A DNA stretch of 64,000 nucleotides from Paenibacillus monticola (GTDB lineage Bacteria > Bacillota > Bacilli > Paenibacillales > Paenibacillaceae): the NCBI RefSeq assembly GCF_009664975.1, contig NZ_WJXB01000014.1, positions 1-64,000 of the forward strand, in the 5' to 3' direction. The stretch's first letter is position 1. The number at the start of each line of letters is the position of its first letter. Positions 6,036 to 13,878 of this stretch are shown here, in pieces. Below the pieces are notes generated by a model that made no database searches, was not told the origin of the DNA, and was given only the letters and a program-made list of their open reading frames with translations. Position numbers and translations under genes: made by a program.

Positions 6036-7850
6036 TTAGGCGAGTGTTGGCAGCACGGTGAAGGCATCGGCATCGATCAGGCCGATGTCGGTTATTTTCC
6101 AAGCTGGGCTGGTGACTAGTGAGAGGAAAGAAAGATGCATAAATGGTACATGCAGACTGCAGCCTAGCTCCTCACGGGCTAGCCGATGCAGCTCGGTAAT
6201 CCGGCTGCTCATTTCCTTGCCAGTCAGTTCGTCGGTCATTAGCCCACCGATACGCAGCGGTAGATCTCCCACAACTTTACCGTCCGCAATCATGGCGATG
6301 CCTCCATCCATGGCGATAACCCGGTTTACGGCGGTTACCATATCAGCATAGTTCGTGCCTGTGACGATGATGTTGTGCGTATCATGTGCTACGCTCTCGG
6401 CGATCGCGCCTACTTTAAGCGTCATCCCGCGAACAAAGGTTTTACCGATCTTACCGCTGCGTCCATGACGTTCGACTACGAGCAGGGGGAGAAGGTCGTC
6501 TGCGACTGAAGGCAATACGATATTATCCTTGACGGAAGCGGTATAGATTCCAGCTCCGGTCAGGTTTTGATCTGGAATAACCTCAATGGTCCGAATCTGT
6601 ACGGTGCTATGAGCGCCTTCAGCAGAGATTTGCAGATCCTCCAGCTTGACAGGTTTACGCTTAACGGACTTTTTGACAGAAGCGGGATAAATATAAGAGG
6701 GGATATCCCGAGTGAGCTCGCCGTTCTCGGCGATTTTGACTCCGCTAATATACACTTGCGCTATCTTCATCTGGGTTAAATCGCTGATCACGGCGATGTC
6801 GGCTTTTTTGCCTGGGGCTAGCAGGCCAATATCATCAAAGCCAAAATGTGTAGCTGGGTTAATGGTGACCATTTGGATAGCCTCTACTGGATCAATGCCT
6901 ACGGCTATCGTTCTACGAACGATGTCATTCATGTGACCGTATTTCAGTAGATCCTCGGGAACCATATCATCGGAGACGAGGATGGCCCGCCGTGAATCCA
7001 TTCCTTCCTCGGTTATGGCCCGAATGCATTCAGCCATATTGCGCTGAGAAGAGCCTTCACGCATAAATACACTGACCCCGTAACGCAGCTTTTCCATCAT
7101 TTCTTCTTTCGTTGTCGTCTCATGGCAGGAGATATGGCCGCCCCCACAGATGATATGGGCAGCAAGCTCACGTCCGAATAATCCGGGCGCGTTACCTTCT
7201 ATGCTTTTGCCAATAGCTTTGGCGTAAGAGACGGAGGCAAGCAGATCATCGATAAGATAGGGCGCATTGCGGTATACCGGATGGACATTGCTGAAGCCTT
7301 GCAGCTCGCCGATTCCCTGCACATGGTCATCATTCAGCAGTTCCTGCATATCCTTGGAGCTAATATCCGCACCGGCAGTCTCCAGACCAGGTACATCCGG
7401 CGTGAGACAGGGGACGGTGAATAGAACACGGTTCGGCAAGGTTTTGGCTTCTTCAATCATCGCTTTCATTCCCGGGACTCCCAGTACATTCCCTATTTCA
7501 TGCGGATCTGCCACCAATGTGGTTGTTCCTGTTGGAATGGACAATTTGGAAAATTCAGTTACGGTGAGCATCGCGCTTTCGAAATGCATATGAGAATCAA
7601 TAAAGCCCGGACTAATAAATTTACCACGCATATCTTCAATAACGGTAGCAGGGCCAATCAGCTTCTCTGCTTGGCCTACAAGTAGAATCCGGTCGCCTTT
7701 TATAGCCACATCGCCTTCGTATATTTCCCGTGTCACTACATTTATGATATAGCCGCCTTTAAGTACGAGATCGGCATGTACCGTGTCGGAGAGCAGAACA
7801 TCGATCATCCGCCGCCGCTGAATCGCATCTTTGATATCTGTCGTTAGCAT
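6036..7850 (-). CDS. ade: adenine deaminase
   Basis: A 604-residue amidohydrolase with the full length and motifs of bacterial adenine deaminase (adenine + water to hypoxanthine + ammonia). The metal site PGFIDSHMHFESAMLT is at about residues 76-91, followed by ADPHEIGNVLG, GNAPGLFG, a histidine pair in GGGHISCHE and VSDDMVPEDLL. The C-terminal domain has the family's LRIGGLMTD and HLSFLSL motifs. GGGAGG precedes ATG 7850. It follows the BMC-P vertex gene after only 3 nt, so it is translationally close to shell genes and is a candidate core enzyme of the compartment. Its N-terminal segment up to about residue 30 is helical in character but is normal for the family, so it is not clear evidence for encapsulation. 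Confidence 0.93.
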   Translation of the reverse strand: MLTTDIKDAIQRRRMIDVLLSDTVHADLVLKGGYIINVVTREIYEGDVAIKGDRILLVGQAEKLIGPATVIEDMRGKFISPGFIDSHMHFESAMLTVTEFSKLSIPTGTTTLVADPHEIGNVLGVPGMKAMIEEAKTLPNRVLFTVPCLTPDVPGLETAGADISSKDMQELLNDDHVQGIGELQGFSNVHPVYRNAPYLIDDLLASVSYAKAIGKSIEGNAPGLFGRELAAHIICGGGHISCHETTTKEEMMEKLRYGVSVFMREGSSQRNMAECIRAITEEGMDSRRAILVSDDMVPEDLLKYGHMNDIVRRTIAVGIDPVEAIQMVTINPATHFGFDDIGLLAPGKKADIAVISDLTQMKIAQVYISGVKIAENGELTRDIPSYIYPASVKKSVKRKPVKLEDLQISAEGAHSTVQIRTIEVIPDQNLTGAGIYTASVKDNIVLPSVADDLLPLLVVERHGRSGKIGKTFVRGMTLKVGAIAESVAHDTHNIIVTGTNYADMVTAVNRVIAMDGGIAMIADGKVVGDLPLRIGGLMTDELTGKEMSSRITELHRLAREELGCSLHVPFMHLSFLSLVTSPAWKITDIGLIDADAFTVLPTLA

Positions 7851-7853
7851 ATG

Positions 7854-8135
7854 TTATGAACCTCCCGCCTTGGCGCAATCCACACTGTCTACAATACCGA
7901 CAATAGCGGCATCAATAGGGGCATTCAGATGTGACGTCGCCCGTGAAGCCACGCTGCCGACTACGAAGATGATCGTTTCGCCAATTCCGGCACCCACCGT
8001 ATCGACCGCAATGATTGTTGCTCCAGAAGGTGTATTGTCCGGGTGAATAGGCTGAACGACCAGTAGTTTGGCGCCAACCAGTGTCTCATCCTTTCTAGTT
8101 GCGACGACGTATCCGATAATTAGTCCCAGCTGCAT
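7854..8135 (-). CDS. BMC-P pentameric vertex shell protein (EutN/CcmL family)
   Basis: A 93-residue protein typical of the EutN/CcmL family that caps the vertices of bacterial microcompartments. It starts MQLGLIIGYVVATRKDE, then LVGAKLLVVQP, AVDTVGAGIGETIIFVVGS and an ...IDAAIVGIVDSV end, matching family length and strand order. It is the only vertex-type gene in the locus, which is enough to close an icosahedral shell. It lies between the flavoprotein-like gene and adenine deaminase. Confidence 0.93.
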   Translation of the reverse strand: MQLGLIIGYVVATRKDETLVGAKLLVVQPIHPDNTPSGATIIAVDTVGAGIGETIIFVVGSVASRATSHLNAPIDAAIVGIVDSVDCAKAGGS

Positions 8136-8151
8136 GTGATTGTCACCTCTT

Positions 8152-8895
8152 CTATTTAAATTGAAGCTCTATTCCGTATTCTCTGGCCATATCTGCGGCA
8201 AGTGGAGTGATTACGGCATGTCTGCTCAATACAATACTTGTTCTGTCCAGCTTCAGTGCGGAGCGGATATCCTCTGCGGTTAGTACCTGTTTCTTGAGTG
8301 GCGCTTTCGCAGAGGACAGCCAGTTCCCGACTTTATCCGGTTCGAGCAGCTTAATGCCGAAGCTTTCTATTTTGCTAACCATAGCCAACATCTGCTCTTT
8401 CAAAAACGGACTGGCCTGCGAGAGACCCTGCTCACCCCAGCGATAATGTCCTGGTTCTGCCCCTAGCGTTAATGCACCGACTGGTATTCCTGCACAAAGG
8501 GCCGATACTATTAATTGTACGAATGGATGTCCGGTATCCAATTGGGTGAGACGGGACAACAGGGATAGCGAAAGCACGGGTATGAATAGGACATCTGCCT
8601 CGGTGGGAGAGAGGAGTGGGGAGTTGGTCGGATGTATAATATCGTCAACTCCTGACTGCGCTACAATCTCTTCGAGGGTCATCGTGTGGAGCAAATGATC
8701 TTCTACCCATAACCGCAATCTAACATTGCTTGCTCCCAGCTTTCGAATAGCCGCGAACCCTTCCTCCATACCGATGAAATGATTAGCCAGCAGCGTTAAG
8801 ACTTGGGGATAGTCTTTTTTTAACTCTGCTGTTCTGGAGCCGTAAGACAACCCTAACAGGATATTTGCAGCAACCGTGCTATGCCGGCTGTCCAT
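8152..8895 (-). CDS. probable microcompartment-associated flavoprotein-like protein
   Basis: A 247-residue protein with an ADVLFIPVLSLSLLSRLTQLDTGHPFVQLIVSAL-type core (about residues 104-137) and GIPVGALTLGAEPG, reminiscent of the flavoprotein/HFCD fold whose members occur in several BMC loci. No catalytic Cys or His could be assigned with confidence. The C-terminal part (ADMAREYGIELQF) looks like a closing strand-helix pair. The gene is inside the shell-protein run, 14 nt after a BMC-H gene and 16 nt before the BMC-P gene, so a role in shell or core chemistry is likely; the reaction is not known. The ribosome binding site is weak (AGGAA about 12 nt upstream). Confidence 0.55.
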   Translation of the reverse strand: MDSRHSTVAANILLGLSYGSRTAELKKDYPQVLTLLANHFIGMEEGFAAIRKLGASNVRLRLWVEDHLLHTMTLEEIVAQSGVDDIIHPTNSPLLSPTEADVLFIPVLSLSLLSRLTQLDTGHPFVQLIVSALCAGIPVGALTLGAEPGHYRWGEQGLSQASPFLKEQMLAMVSKIESFGIKLLEPDKVGNWLSSAKAPLKKQVLTAEDIRSALKLDRTSIVLSRHAVITPLAADMAREYGIELQFK

Positions 8896-8909
8896 GGTAA
8901 CTAGTATTC

Positions 8910-9191
8910 CTATTCAATGCCTTTGGACAGCAAGGCGCGTTCAACTTCACTATGTGGTCTTGGAATGACATGTACCGATACCAGCTCCCCGACCCGTTTG
9001 GCTGCTGCTGCGCCTGCATCGGTTGCTGCCTTTACAGCACCTACATCCCCACGAACCATAACTGTGACGAGACCAAAGCCAATTTTTTCATAACCGCAGA
9101 TTTCTACGTTTGCCGCCTTTACCATTGCATCTGCAGCTTCAATTGCCCCTACCAGACCTTTTGTTTCGATTAATCCCAGTGATTCTCCCAT
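8910..9191 (-). CDS. BMC-H hexameric shell protein
   Basis: A 93-residue canonical BMC-domain protein (PduA/EutM/CcmK type). It shows LGLIETKGLVGAIEAADAM, ANVEICGYEKIGFGLVTVMVRGDVGAVKAATDAG and VSVHVIPRPH. The pore-loop region corresponds to KIGFGL. Start at 9191 has GGAGGTTT upstream; a longer frame to 9332 overlaps the neighbour's tail in another frame and is rejected. It forms hexameric facets of the compartment. Confidence 0.95.
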   Translation of the reverse strand: MGESLGLIETKGLVGAIEAADAMVKAANVEICGYEKIGFGLVTVMVRGDVGAVKAATDAGAAAAKRVGELVSVHVIPRPHSEVERALLSKGIE

Positions 9192-9210
9192 TATAAAAAC
9201 CTCCATTAAT

Positions 9211-9651
9211 TTAGTTTGGTTTGTCGTTTGAATCGTTTGATTCTGTTGAATCTGTTGTGCCAGGTGAAGCTGGTGAGGTATCAGACATATGCTCGTTGCC
9301 CTTAGTGAGCGGGTCAACGGTAGAGGAGACAATAACGGACTCGGAGGCGGTGTTTTCTTTTTTTAGTAAATACTTGGATAATATCTTGAGAGTTACATCC
9401 TCGTGAGCTTTAGCGATGACATGGGCGGAGATGACCTTGCCGACTCGTTGTGCTTCTGTCTTTCCAGCCTCAACGGATGCGTTCACTGCAGCAACATCAC
9501 CGCTAAGATGAATGGTTACACCCAATGAACCGCCAACACCGATAACTTTCTCTACGGCAACCAGCCGCACATTTGCGGCCTTAAGTGCAGCATCTGCTGC
9601 AGAAACGGCGGTTGTGAACCCAAGGGTCTCGATTAATCCTAGCGCTTGCAT
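9211..9651 (-). CDS. BMC-H shell protein with acidic/serine-rich C-terminal tail
   Basis: Residues 1-90 are a standard BMC domain (LGLIETLGFTTAVSAADAAL, VEKVIGVGGSLGVTIHLSGDVAAV, ISAHVIAKAH). Residues from about 97 to 146 form a Ser/Thr/Asp/Asn-rich low-complexity tail, unlike the plain 88-93 residue BMC-H proteins beside it. The pore loop is enlarged and glycine-rich (VIGVGGSLG), suggesting a different permeability. Start codon lies 2 nt after the stop of the preceding gene with an SD inside that gene's end, so the two are translationally coupled. Confidence 0.93.
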   Translation of the reverse strand: MQALGLIETLGFTTAVSAADAALKAANVRLVAVEKVIGVGGSLGVTIHLSGDVAAVNASVEAGKTEAQRVGKVISAHVIAKAHEDVTLKILSKYLLKKENTASESVIVSSTVDPLTKGNEHMSDTSPASPGTTDSTESNDSNDKPN

Positions 9652-9653
9652 GT

Positions 9654-10673
9654 TCAGTCCTCCTTCATCAGGGTCTTAAGCTCTGCCTCTACAGCGGTTA
9701 TCTGGGCAGAAGTTCCGGTTACAGTTACATAGCTTTGCTCTGCCCGGATTTTCAGTCCAGCATCTGGACAACGATAGAGTAGTTGCTGCACCAGCCCGAT
9801 GCTGTTCCAGCGTGAAGCGGCATCTACGACCACAATAGCTTCTTGTTGTCCTGCTCCCAAATGCTGACGAAGGAGAGCGGAGGGGGCCAGGCTGACGAAT
9901 AACTGTACTCTGCGAGTAGAAGCGGCCTGTAAAAAATCAACCATTTCCTTGAGCTTGGCAGATACTTTGCGAAACTCATTGCTGAACAGCTTCAGCTCGA
10001 AACGAAGATCAGCTTCTCCCCAGTGAATCTCAGCCTCCAGCTCAGGATCATCTGCTAAAATCTTCTCTGCAGCAAATAGCTGTCCCGGTTGACAGGATCG
10101 TGCACTGATGACACCAGCTGCACTGTAATTTCGGCTGGTGATTCCCAGTAGAGGACGAAGCGCAGTACGGATATCCGGAAAGATCCAGGCGTCAATATCC
10201 CCCACAGTTGAGAGCCGGAAAGGTTTAGAGGTCTCGGGTGTATTGAGTTCAGCCCTTATAGGTGAACTTCCAGGTGAACTAACCTCCACGTTCTTGTGCG
10301 ACAGGGTGCGCAGTAGCAATGGAGAAAAACAGCGTTCGACAAAATCTTGAGTATGGAGTGCTCCACTAGTTGAGCTCGTAGGACTGCCGGAGTTGGTAGA
10401 AATAGTGTTGCTACCACTGCTTATAGAGTTACCTAGGCTACTGGAATTGCCAGATTTGTTGGAATGGTTGGAACTGCTGGAGCTTGATGCAGCAATAGTA
10501 CCGGCAATTAAGGCCAGCCGTTTCGCAGCTTGCTCTTTCTGGTAATTGGTCCGTTTGACTGTCAGCTCTGGCTTGCTATAATCCGCAGGATGGGCCGGAG
10601 TAATACCGGAAATAGGAATAGTATGGTTTCTTTGCAATACCTCGGAAACAATATTTCTCATAAAATCGGACAA
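9654..10673 (-). CDS. BMC-locus protein with encapsulation-like helix and Ser/Asn-rich linker
   Basis: A 339-residue protein not recognised as a named family. Residues 1-16 (MSDFMRNIVSEVLQRN) form an amphipathic helix of the type used to anchor cargo inside microcompartments. A basic segment (about 33-52) follows, then a Ser/Asn/Gly/Thr low-complexity linker (about 60-107), then a C-terminal globular region with mixed alpha/beta character including VQLFVSLAPSALLRQ and AIVVVDAASRW. It lies between two BMC-H genes. A scaffold or cargo-organising role is inferred; no catalytic motif was seen. Confidence 0.6.
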   Translation of the reverse strand: MSDFMRNIVSEVLQRNHTIPISGITPAHPADYSKPELTVKRTNYQKEQAAKRLALIAGTIAASSSSSSNHSNKSGNSSSLGNSISSGSNTISTNSGSPTSSTSGALHTQDFVERCFSPLLLRTLSHKNVEVSSPGSSPIRAELNTPETSKPFRLSTVGDIDAWIFPDIRTALRPLLGITSRNYSAAGVISARSCQPGQLFAAEKILADDPELEAEIHWGEADLRFELKLFSNEFRKVSAKLKEMVDFLQAASTRRVQLFVSLAPSALLRQHLGAGQQEAIVVVDAASRWNSIGLVQQLLYRCPDAGLKIRAEQSYVTVTGTSAQITAVEAELKTLMKED

Positions 10674-10713
10674 GTGAAATCACCTCCTTAGAGAACCTTT
10701 TGTTTAATTTTGT

Positions 10714-10980
10714 TTAGTAAAGCATTTTGGCCAGATCCGGATGCGGGCGCGGAATGACATTTGACGAAATGAGCTCCCCGCCGGTTCGCGCATAAGCAGC
10801 AACGCCAGCTTCAACCGCTGCTGCGACAGAGGCGACATCGCCTTCGACGATAACTGTCACCAAGCCGGAGCCAATCCGTTTGAAATCCACCAGCTTAACA
10901 TTTGCTGCTTTGCACATGGCATCGAGCGCTTCTAATGCTGGTGTCAGCCCCCGTGTCTCAATCAATCCGATTGCTTGCAT
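10714..10980 (-). CDS. BMC-H hexameric shell protein
   Basis: An 88-residue canonical BMC-domain protein: MQAIGLIETRGLTPALEALDAM, VDFKRIGSGLVTVIVEGDVASVAAAVEAG, ISSNVIPRPHPDL. The pore loop reads KRIGSGL, matching the classic GSG pore motif. ATG 10980 is preceded by AAGGAGGTGG; the longer frame to 11097 runs through a dispersed repeat and is rejected. Third BMC-H of the locus. Confidence 0.95.
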   Translation of the reverse strand: MQAIGLIETRGLTPALEALDAMCKAANVKLVDFKRIGSGLVTVIVEGDVASVAAAVEAGVAAYARTGGELISSNVIPRPHPDLAKMLY

Positions 10981-10992
10981 AATCCACCTCCT

Positions 10993-11173
10993 TAAAAGCT
11001 TTGCGCAGCAAAGCTGGCTTCGAAAGCATAAGCTTAAAGTTTTGCGGAACTTTACATCTTCGAGTAGGACTGTGCAGCAAAACTGCTTCGAAAGCATAAG
11101 CTTAGATTTGTGAGCATCACTTCATCGAATCATCTTCGTACAAAACTACATCGAAAGCATAAACTTAGTTTTA
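10993..11173. repeat. dispersed repeat, family 1 (about three tandem units)
   Basis: Tandem units containing CTTCGAAAGCATAAGCTTA (near 11018, 11082) and CATCGAAAGCATAAACTTAG (near 11150), with a perfect hairpin AGCTTTGC-GCA-GCAAAGCT at 10997-11015. It separates ubiD from the first BMC-H gene within the operon and matches, reversed, the copies in front of liaF. Confidence 0.75.
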
Positions 11174-11190
11174 TGAGCAGTTGCTTAATC

Positions 11191-12534
11191 TTATAAATAG
11201 TTCGCCAGCTCAATCTCATCCTGTCCAGGAATATGAGTCCTGAGGTAGTGCTCCACTTGCGATAAAGGGTAGGTAGCATCGATGCCCATCTTGGCAGTGA
11301 CCCCGCGAAGATTGTGGGAAGGTTCCAGCGGAGAACCCTTGGCGCCAGGGACAATGAACAGATCCAGATCGGCTTGAACCCGGGTGGCGATGGCCCACTC
11401 GACATCCAGCGGATTCAAGAGATCAACATCTTCATCGACGACTACGACATGCTTCAGATCCTTGTCACCGGCGAAGGCAGCCAGCAGAGCGGTTTTACCA
11501 TCACCTTCGCTGACTTTGCGAATCCTAACAACCGCATGGTAACGTCCTACGCCACCCATTGTGATATGAACATCCTGAACGGTAGGTACAACCTGCCGGA
11601 TGGAGCTGATTAAGGCTACCTCGCGGGCAATAGCCATCGGCAGTTTCTCTTCATAGCTGGCGGGGAGGATAGTCTGCCATATGGCATGGTTCCGGTAGGT
11701 GACGGCGGAGAACTCTACCACTGGCTGTTCCGAACGCGGTCCATAGTATCCGCCAAGCTCTCCGAACGGTCCTTCGGGCACGCGAATCCCAGGAAGAATC
11801 CGCCCCTCGAAGACAACCTCTGCTTCGGCCAGAACCTCAAGATTAACCGTCTTGCAGGGAACCACGGTAAGTGCCTCACCGAGCAGGGCGGAGGCAACAT
11901 CTAGCTTATCTACATGAAACAGATGTGTGCTGACCTGGGAAGCCAGAACAACAGCCGGAACGATGCCGAACATAAAAGCGACTTCCAGCGGCTCACCTCG
12001 CTCTTCAAACTCTTGGTATTGTTGAAATAATTCGGGTGAAGAGATTAGAATGCTGGTCCGGTTGCCATTCAGCAGCTGCATCCGCCGGATGGACGTGTAA
12101 CGCGTCTGTCCATCTCGTCCCTTGACGACCATGACTCCTGAAACGTAATAAGCACCGCTGTCCAAAGCATGATAAGTGCATACAGGAAAGTGATCCTGCA
12201 AGTTAAGCTGGCCGGTAATAACGTTATCATGGACTGGAGCGTGCTCCACTTTGCGGGTCGAAAGTGGATGGACGACGGCTTCGATAAGCCGGGGCAGCAG
12301 CTCAGCAGGCTGCATATCCATGCTCTCAGCCATCAATTCTTTGGAGCCGCCAAGCCCAACAGTCATAGGGACGTTATATCCCTTGACCTTCTCAAACAGC
12401 AGCGGCTGCGCACCTTTTACTGCTTTGACTACTGCCCCAAGCTCGAAGCGGGGATCTACTTCTCTGCGTACCCGCAGCAGCTTTCCGTTCCTCTCCCAAT
12501 GCTCCAACAATTGTCTGATATTCAGCGCTGCCAT
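11191..12534 (-). CDS. UbiD-family prenylated-FMN-dependent (de)carboxylase
   Basis: A 447-residue UbiD-type enzyme, which (de)carboxylates aromatic or unsaturated acids using prenylated FMN. Recognisable blocks are the arginine in YTSIRRMQLL, the glutamates in RVPEGPFGELGGYYGP (the Glu-Arg-Glu catalytic set), ITMGGVGRYHAVVRI, and VVVVDEDVDLLNPLDVEWAIATR near the C-terminus. It starts 3 nt after ubiX, whose product makes the cofactor. Placement at the head of a microcompartment and purine-catabolism operon is unusual; an aromatic or heterocyclic carboxylate is a likely substrate, but which one is unknown. Confidence 0.92.
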   Translation of the reverse strand: MAALNIRQLLEHWERNGKLLRVRREVDPRFELGAVVKAVKGAQPLLFEKVKGYNVPMTVGLGGSKELMAESMDMQPAELLPRLIEAVVHPLSTRKVEHAPVHDNVITGQLNLQDHFPVCTYHALDSGAYYVSGVMVVKGRDGQTRYTSIRRMQLLNGNRTSILISSPELFQQYQEFEERGEPLEVAFMFGIVPAVVLASQVSTHLFHVDKLDVASALLGEALTVVPCKTVNLEVLAEAEVVFEGRILPGIRVPEGPFGELGGYYGPRSEQPVVEFSAVTYRNHAIWQTILPASYEEKLPMAIAREVALISSIRQVVPTVQDVHITMGGVGRYHAVVRIRKVSEGDGKTALLAAFAGDKDLKHVVVVDEDVDLLNPLDVEWAIATRVQADLDLFIVPGAKGSPLEPSHNLRGVTAKMGIDATYPLSQVEHYLRTHIPGQDEIELANYL

Positions 12535-12536
12535 CT

Positions 12537-13091
12537 TTAAGCTTCACCCCATCTTTTCATTAACTGATGTTCGATTCCCAAAGCATCGAGCACGCGGGCA
12601 TTCATGAAATTCACCAGTTCCCAGATCTCTGTGGGATGATTGTAGAATCCCGGTGAGGCGGGCATGATGTCTGCTCCCGCACGGGCAACCCTAAGCATAT
12701 TCTCCAAATGAATCTGATGGAGTGGTGTTTCGCGGGGCACGATAATAAGCCTGCGTTTTTCCTTCAGCACCACACTGGCCGCACGGCTCAGGAGAGTATC
12801 TCCCATCCCATTGGCGATGGCGCCAAGGGTGTTCATGGAACAGGGGATAATGACCATTCCGTCAGTTTTGAATGAACCGCTGGCCACAGGTGCGAACAAA
12901 TCGTTGTTTGGCAGCACCGTCGCATACTCTGCAATTTCGGCCATGTCGATGCCACATTCATATTTGAGCACATTCTCACCAGCGCTAGTGGCGATAACAT
13001 AGGTGTCAATGCCCAATTGATGCAGGCTGCGAATCAGGGAATAGCTGTATATGGCTCCGCTTGCTCCTGTAAGAGCGACTATAATTCTCAT
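12537..13091 (-). CDS. ubiX: UbiX-family flavin prenyltransferase
   Basis: A 184-residue UbiX/PAD1 protein that attaches a dimethylallyl group to FMN to make prenyl-FMN for UbiD. Visible motifs: N-terminal IIVALTGASGAIYS (flavin site), PCSMNTLGAIANGMGDTLLSRAA and the prenyl-phosphate region IIVPRETPLHQIHLENM. AAAGGAGGG precedes ATG 13091. First gene of the BMC operon, directly coupled to ubiD. Confidence 0.95.
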   Translation of the reverse strand: MRIIVALTGASGAIYSYSLIRSLHQLGIDTYVIATSAGENVLKYECGIDMAEIAEYATVLPNNDLFAPVASGSFKTDGMVIIPCSMNTLGAIANGMGDTLLSRAASVVLKEKRRLIIVPRETPLHQIHLENMLRVARAGADIMPASPGFYNHPTEIWELVNFMNARVLDALGIEHQLMKRWGEA

Positions 13092-13140
13092 GAGTGTAGC
13101 CCTCCTTTAGAAAAGGTAATGGTCGGGATTCTGCATAAAA

Positions 13141-13193
13141 AAACAAAAAGGAAGCCGTTGACATAGAGATGTTCTCTAATCAACGGCTTCCTT
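13141..13193 (-). terminator. strong intrinsic terminator upstream of the ubiX/BMC operon
   Basis: On the minus strand, GAAGGAAGCCGTTGA and its complement pair in a long stem (with an inner AGAGA-ACA-TCTCT stem), followed by TTTTTGTTTTTTT. It ends about 50 nt before ubiX. It may simply end the DUF2294 transcript or act as an attenuator of the BMC operon, because no clear promoter lies between it and ubiX. Confidence 0.85.
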
Positions 13194-13360
13194 CAGTCTG
13201 TAAACAGAAATCGGGCGAACCTTATTTATGTGGCAGCTCATCAGGATGAAATCGAGATGTAGCCGACTATTCTGAATAACAATTACTTGCGGGTAAATAG
13301 GCGGGTTAACATGACGAGAAGTAGGCTATATTAAAATCCGCGAGATAAATCCCGGTTCAT

Positions 13361-13732
13361 TTATCCGTTCTCGGCATCCGTGATAACTAAAGTACAAGCC
13401 CATGCAGTTTGTGGATCATAGTCCCGTAATACGCCAGTGACGGGCAGGTTCATTTCCTCGGACAGCTTCTTCTGGATTCTACGTTTGAATTCCTGATGCA
13501 GCGCGGCATCTACAGATTGCTTCAGCTCCGGATAATGCTCCTCAAGAGCACGCAGTGCGGTAACCCGCTGATGCTTCACCAGAAACATAATCATCGTTTC
13601 ATTAACGGCATCAATCTTAAGCTGTGTCACTCCAACACCGTACAACTCCTTGTGAACTTCATTGTAGCAGCGGGAGAGCTTCTTCTTAATTTCATTAGAG
13701 GAGAGAAGCACAACAATCGACAAGAACTTCAC
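13361..13732 (-). CDS. DUF2294 family protein
   Basis: A 123-residue protein resembling the DUF2294 family of Bacilli and relatives (YNEVHKELYGVGVTQLKIDAVNETMIMF..., then HYPELKQSVDAAL and an ...EEMNLPVTGVLRDYDPQTAWACTLVI end). Function unknown. Start uncertain: GTG 13732 has AGAGGG only 3 nt upstream, so initiation a few codons later (TTG) is possible. It is on the same strand as and upstream of the BMC operon, separated by a strong terminator. Confidence 0.72.
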   Translation of the reverse strand: MKFLSIVVLLSSNEIKKKLSRCYNEVHKELYGVGVTQLKIDAVNETMIMFLVKHQRVTALRALEEHYPELKQSVDAALHQEFKRRIQKKLSEEMNLPVTGVLRDYDPQTAWACTLVITDAENG

Positions 13733-13878
13733 TTCCCTCTGGTGAAATCTCGATCAGGCAACAAGCGTGTTACTAAAACTTACGCATTGGAGAGTGATTA
13801 GTGGCAAAAAGTTAATGGATGTTAAATTTAATCCTTATTATAAGTCAAATTCCTGAAAAGTAAATGATATATGTTACA

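Noticed and set aside
9191..9332. N-terminal extension of the BMC-H protein encoded at 8910-9191
   Set aside because: It overlaps the neighbour's C-terminal tail in another frame and lacks an SD; the canonical BMC start is at 9191.
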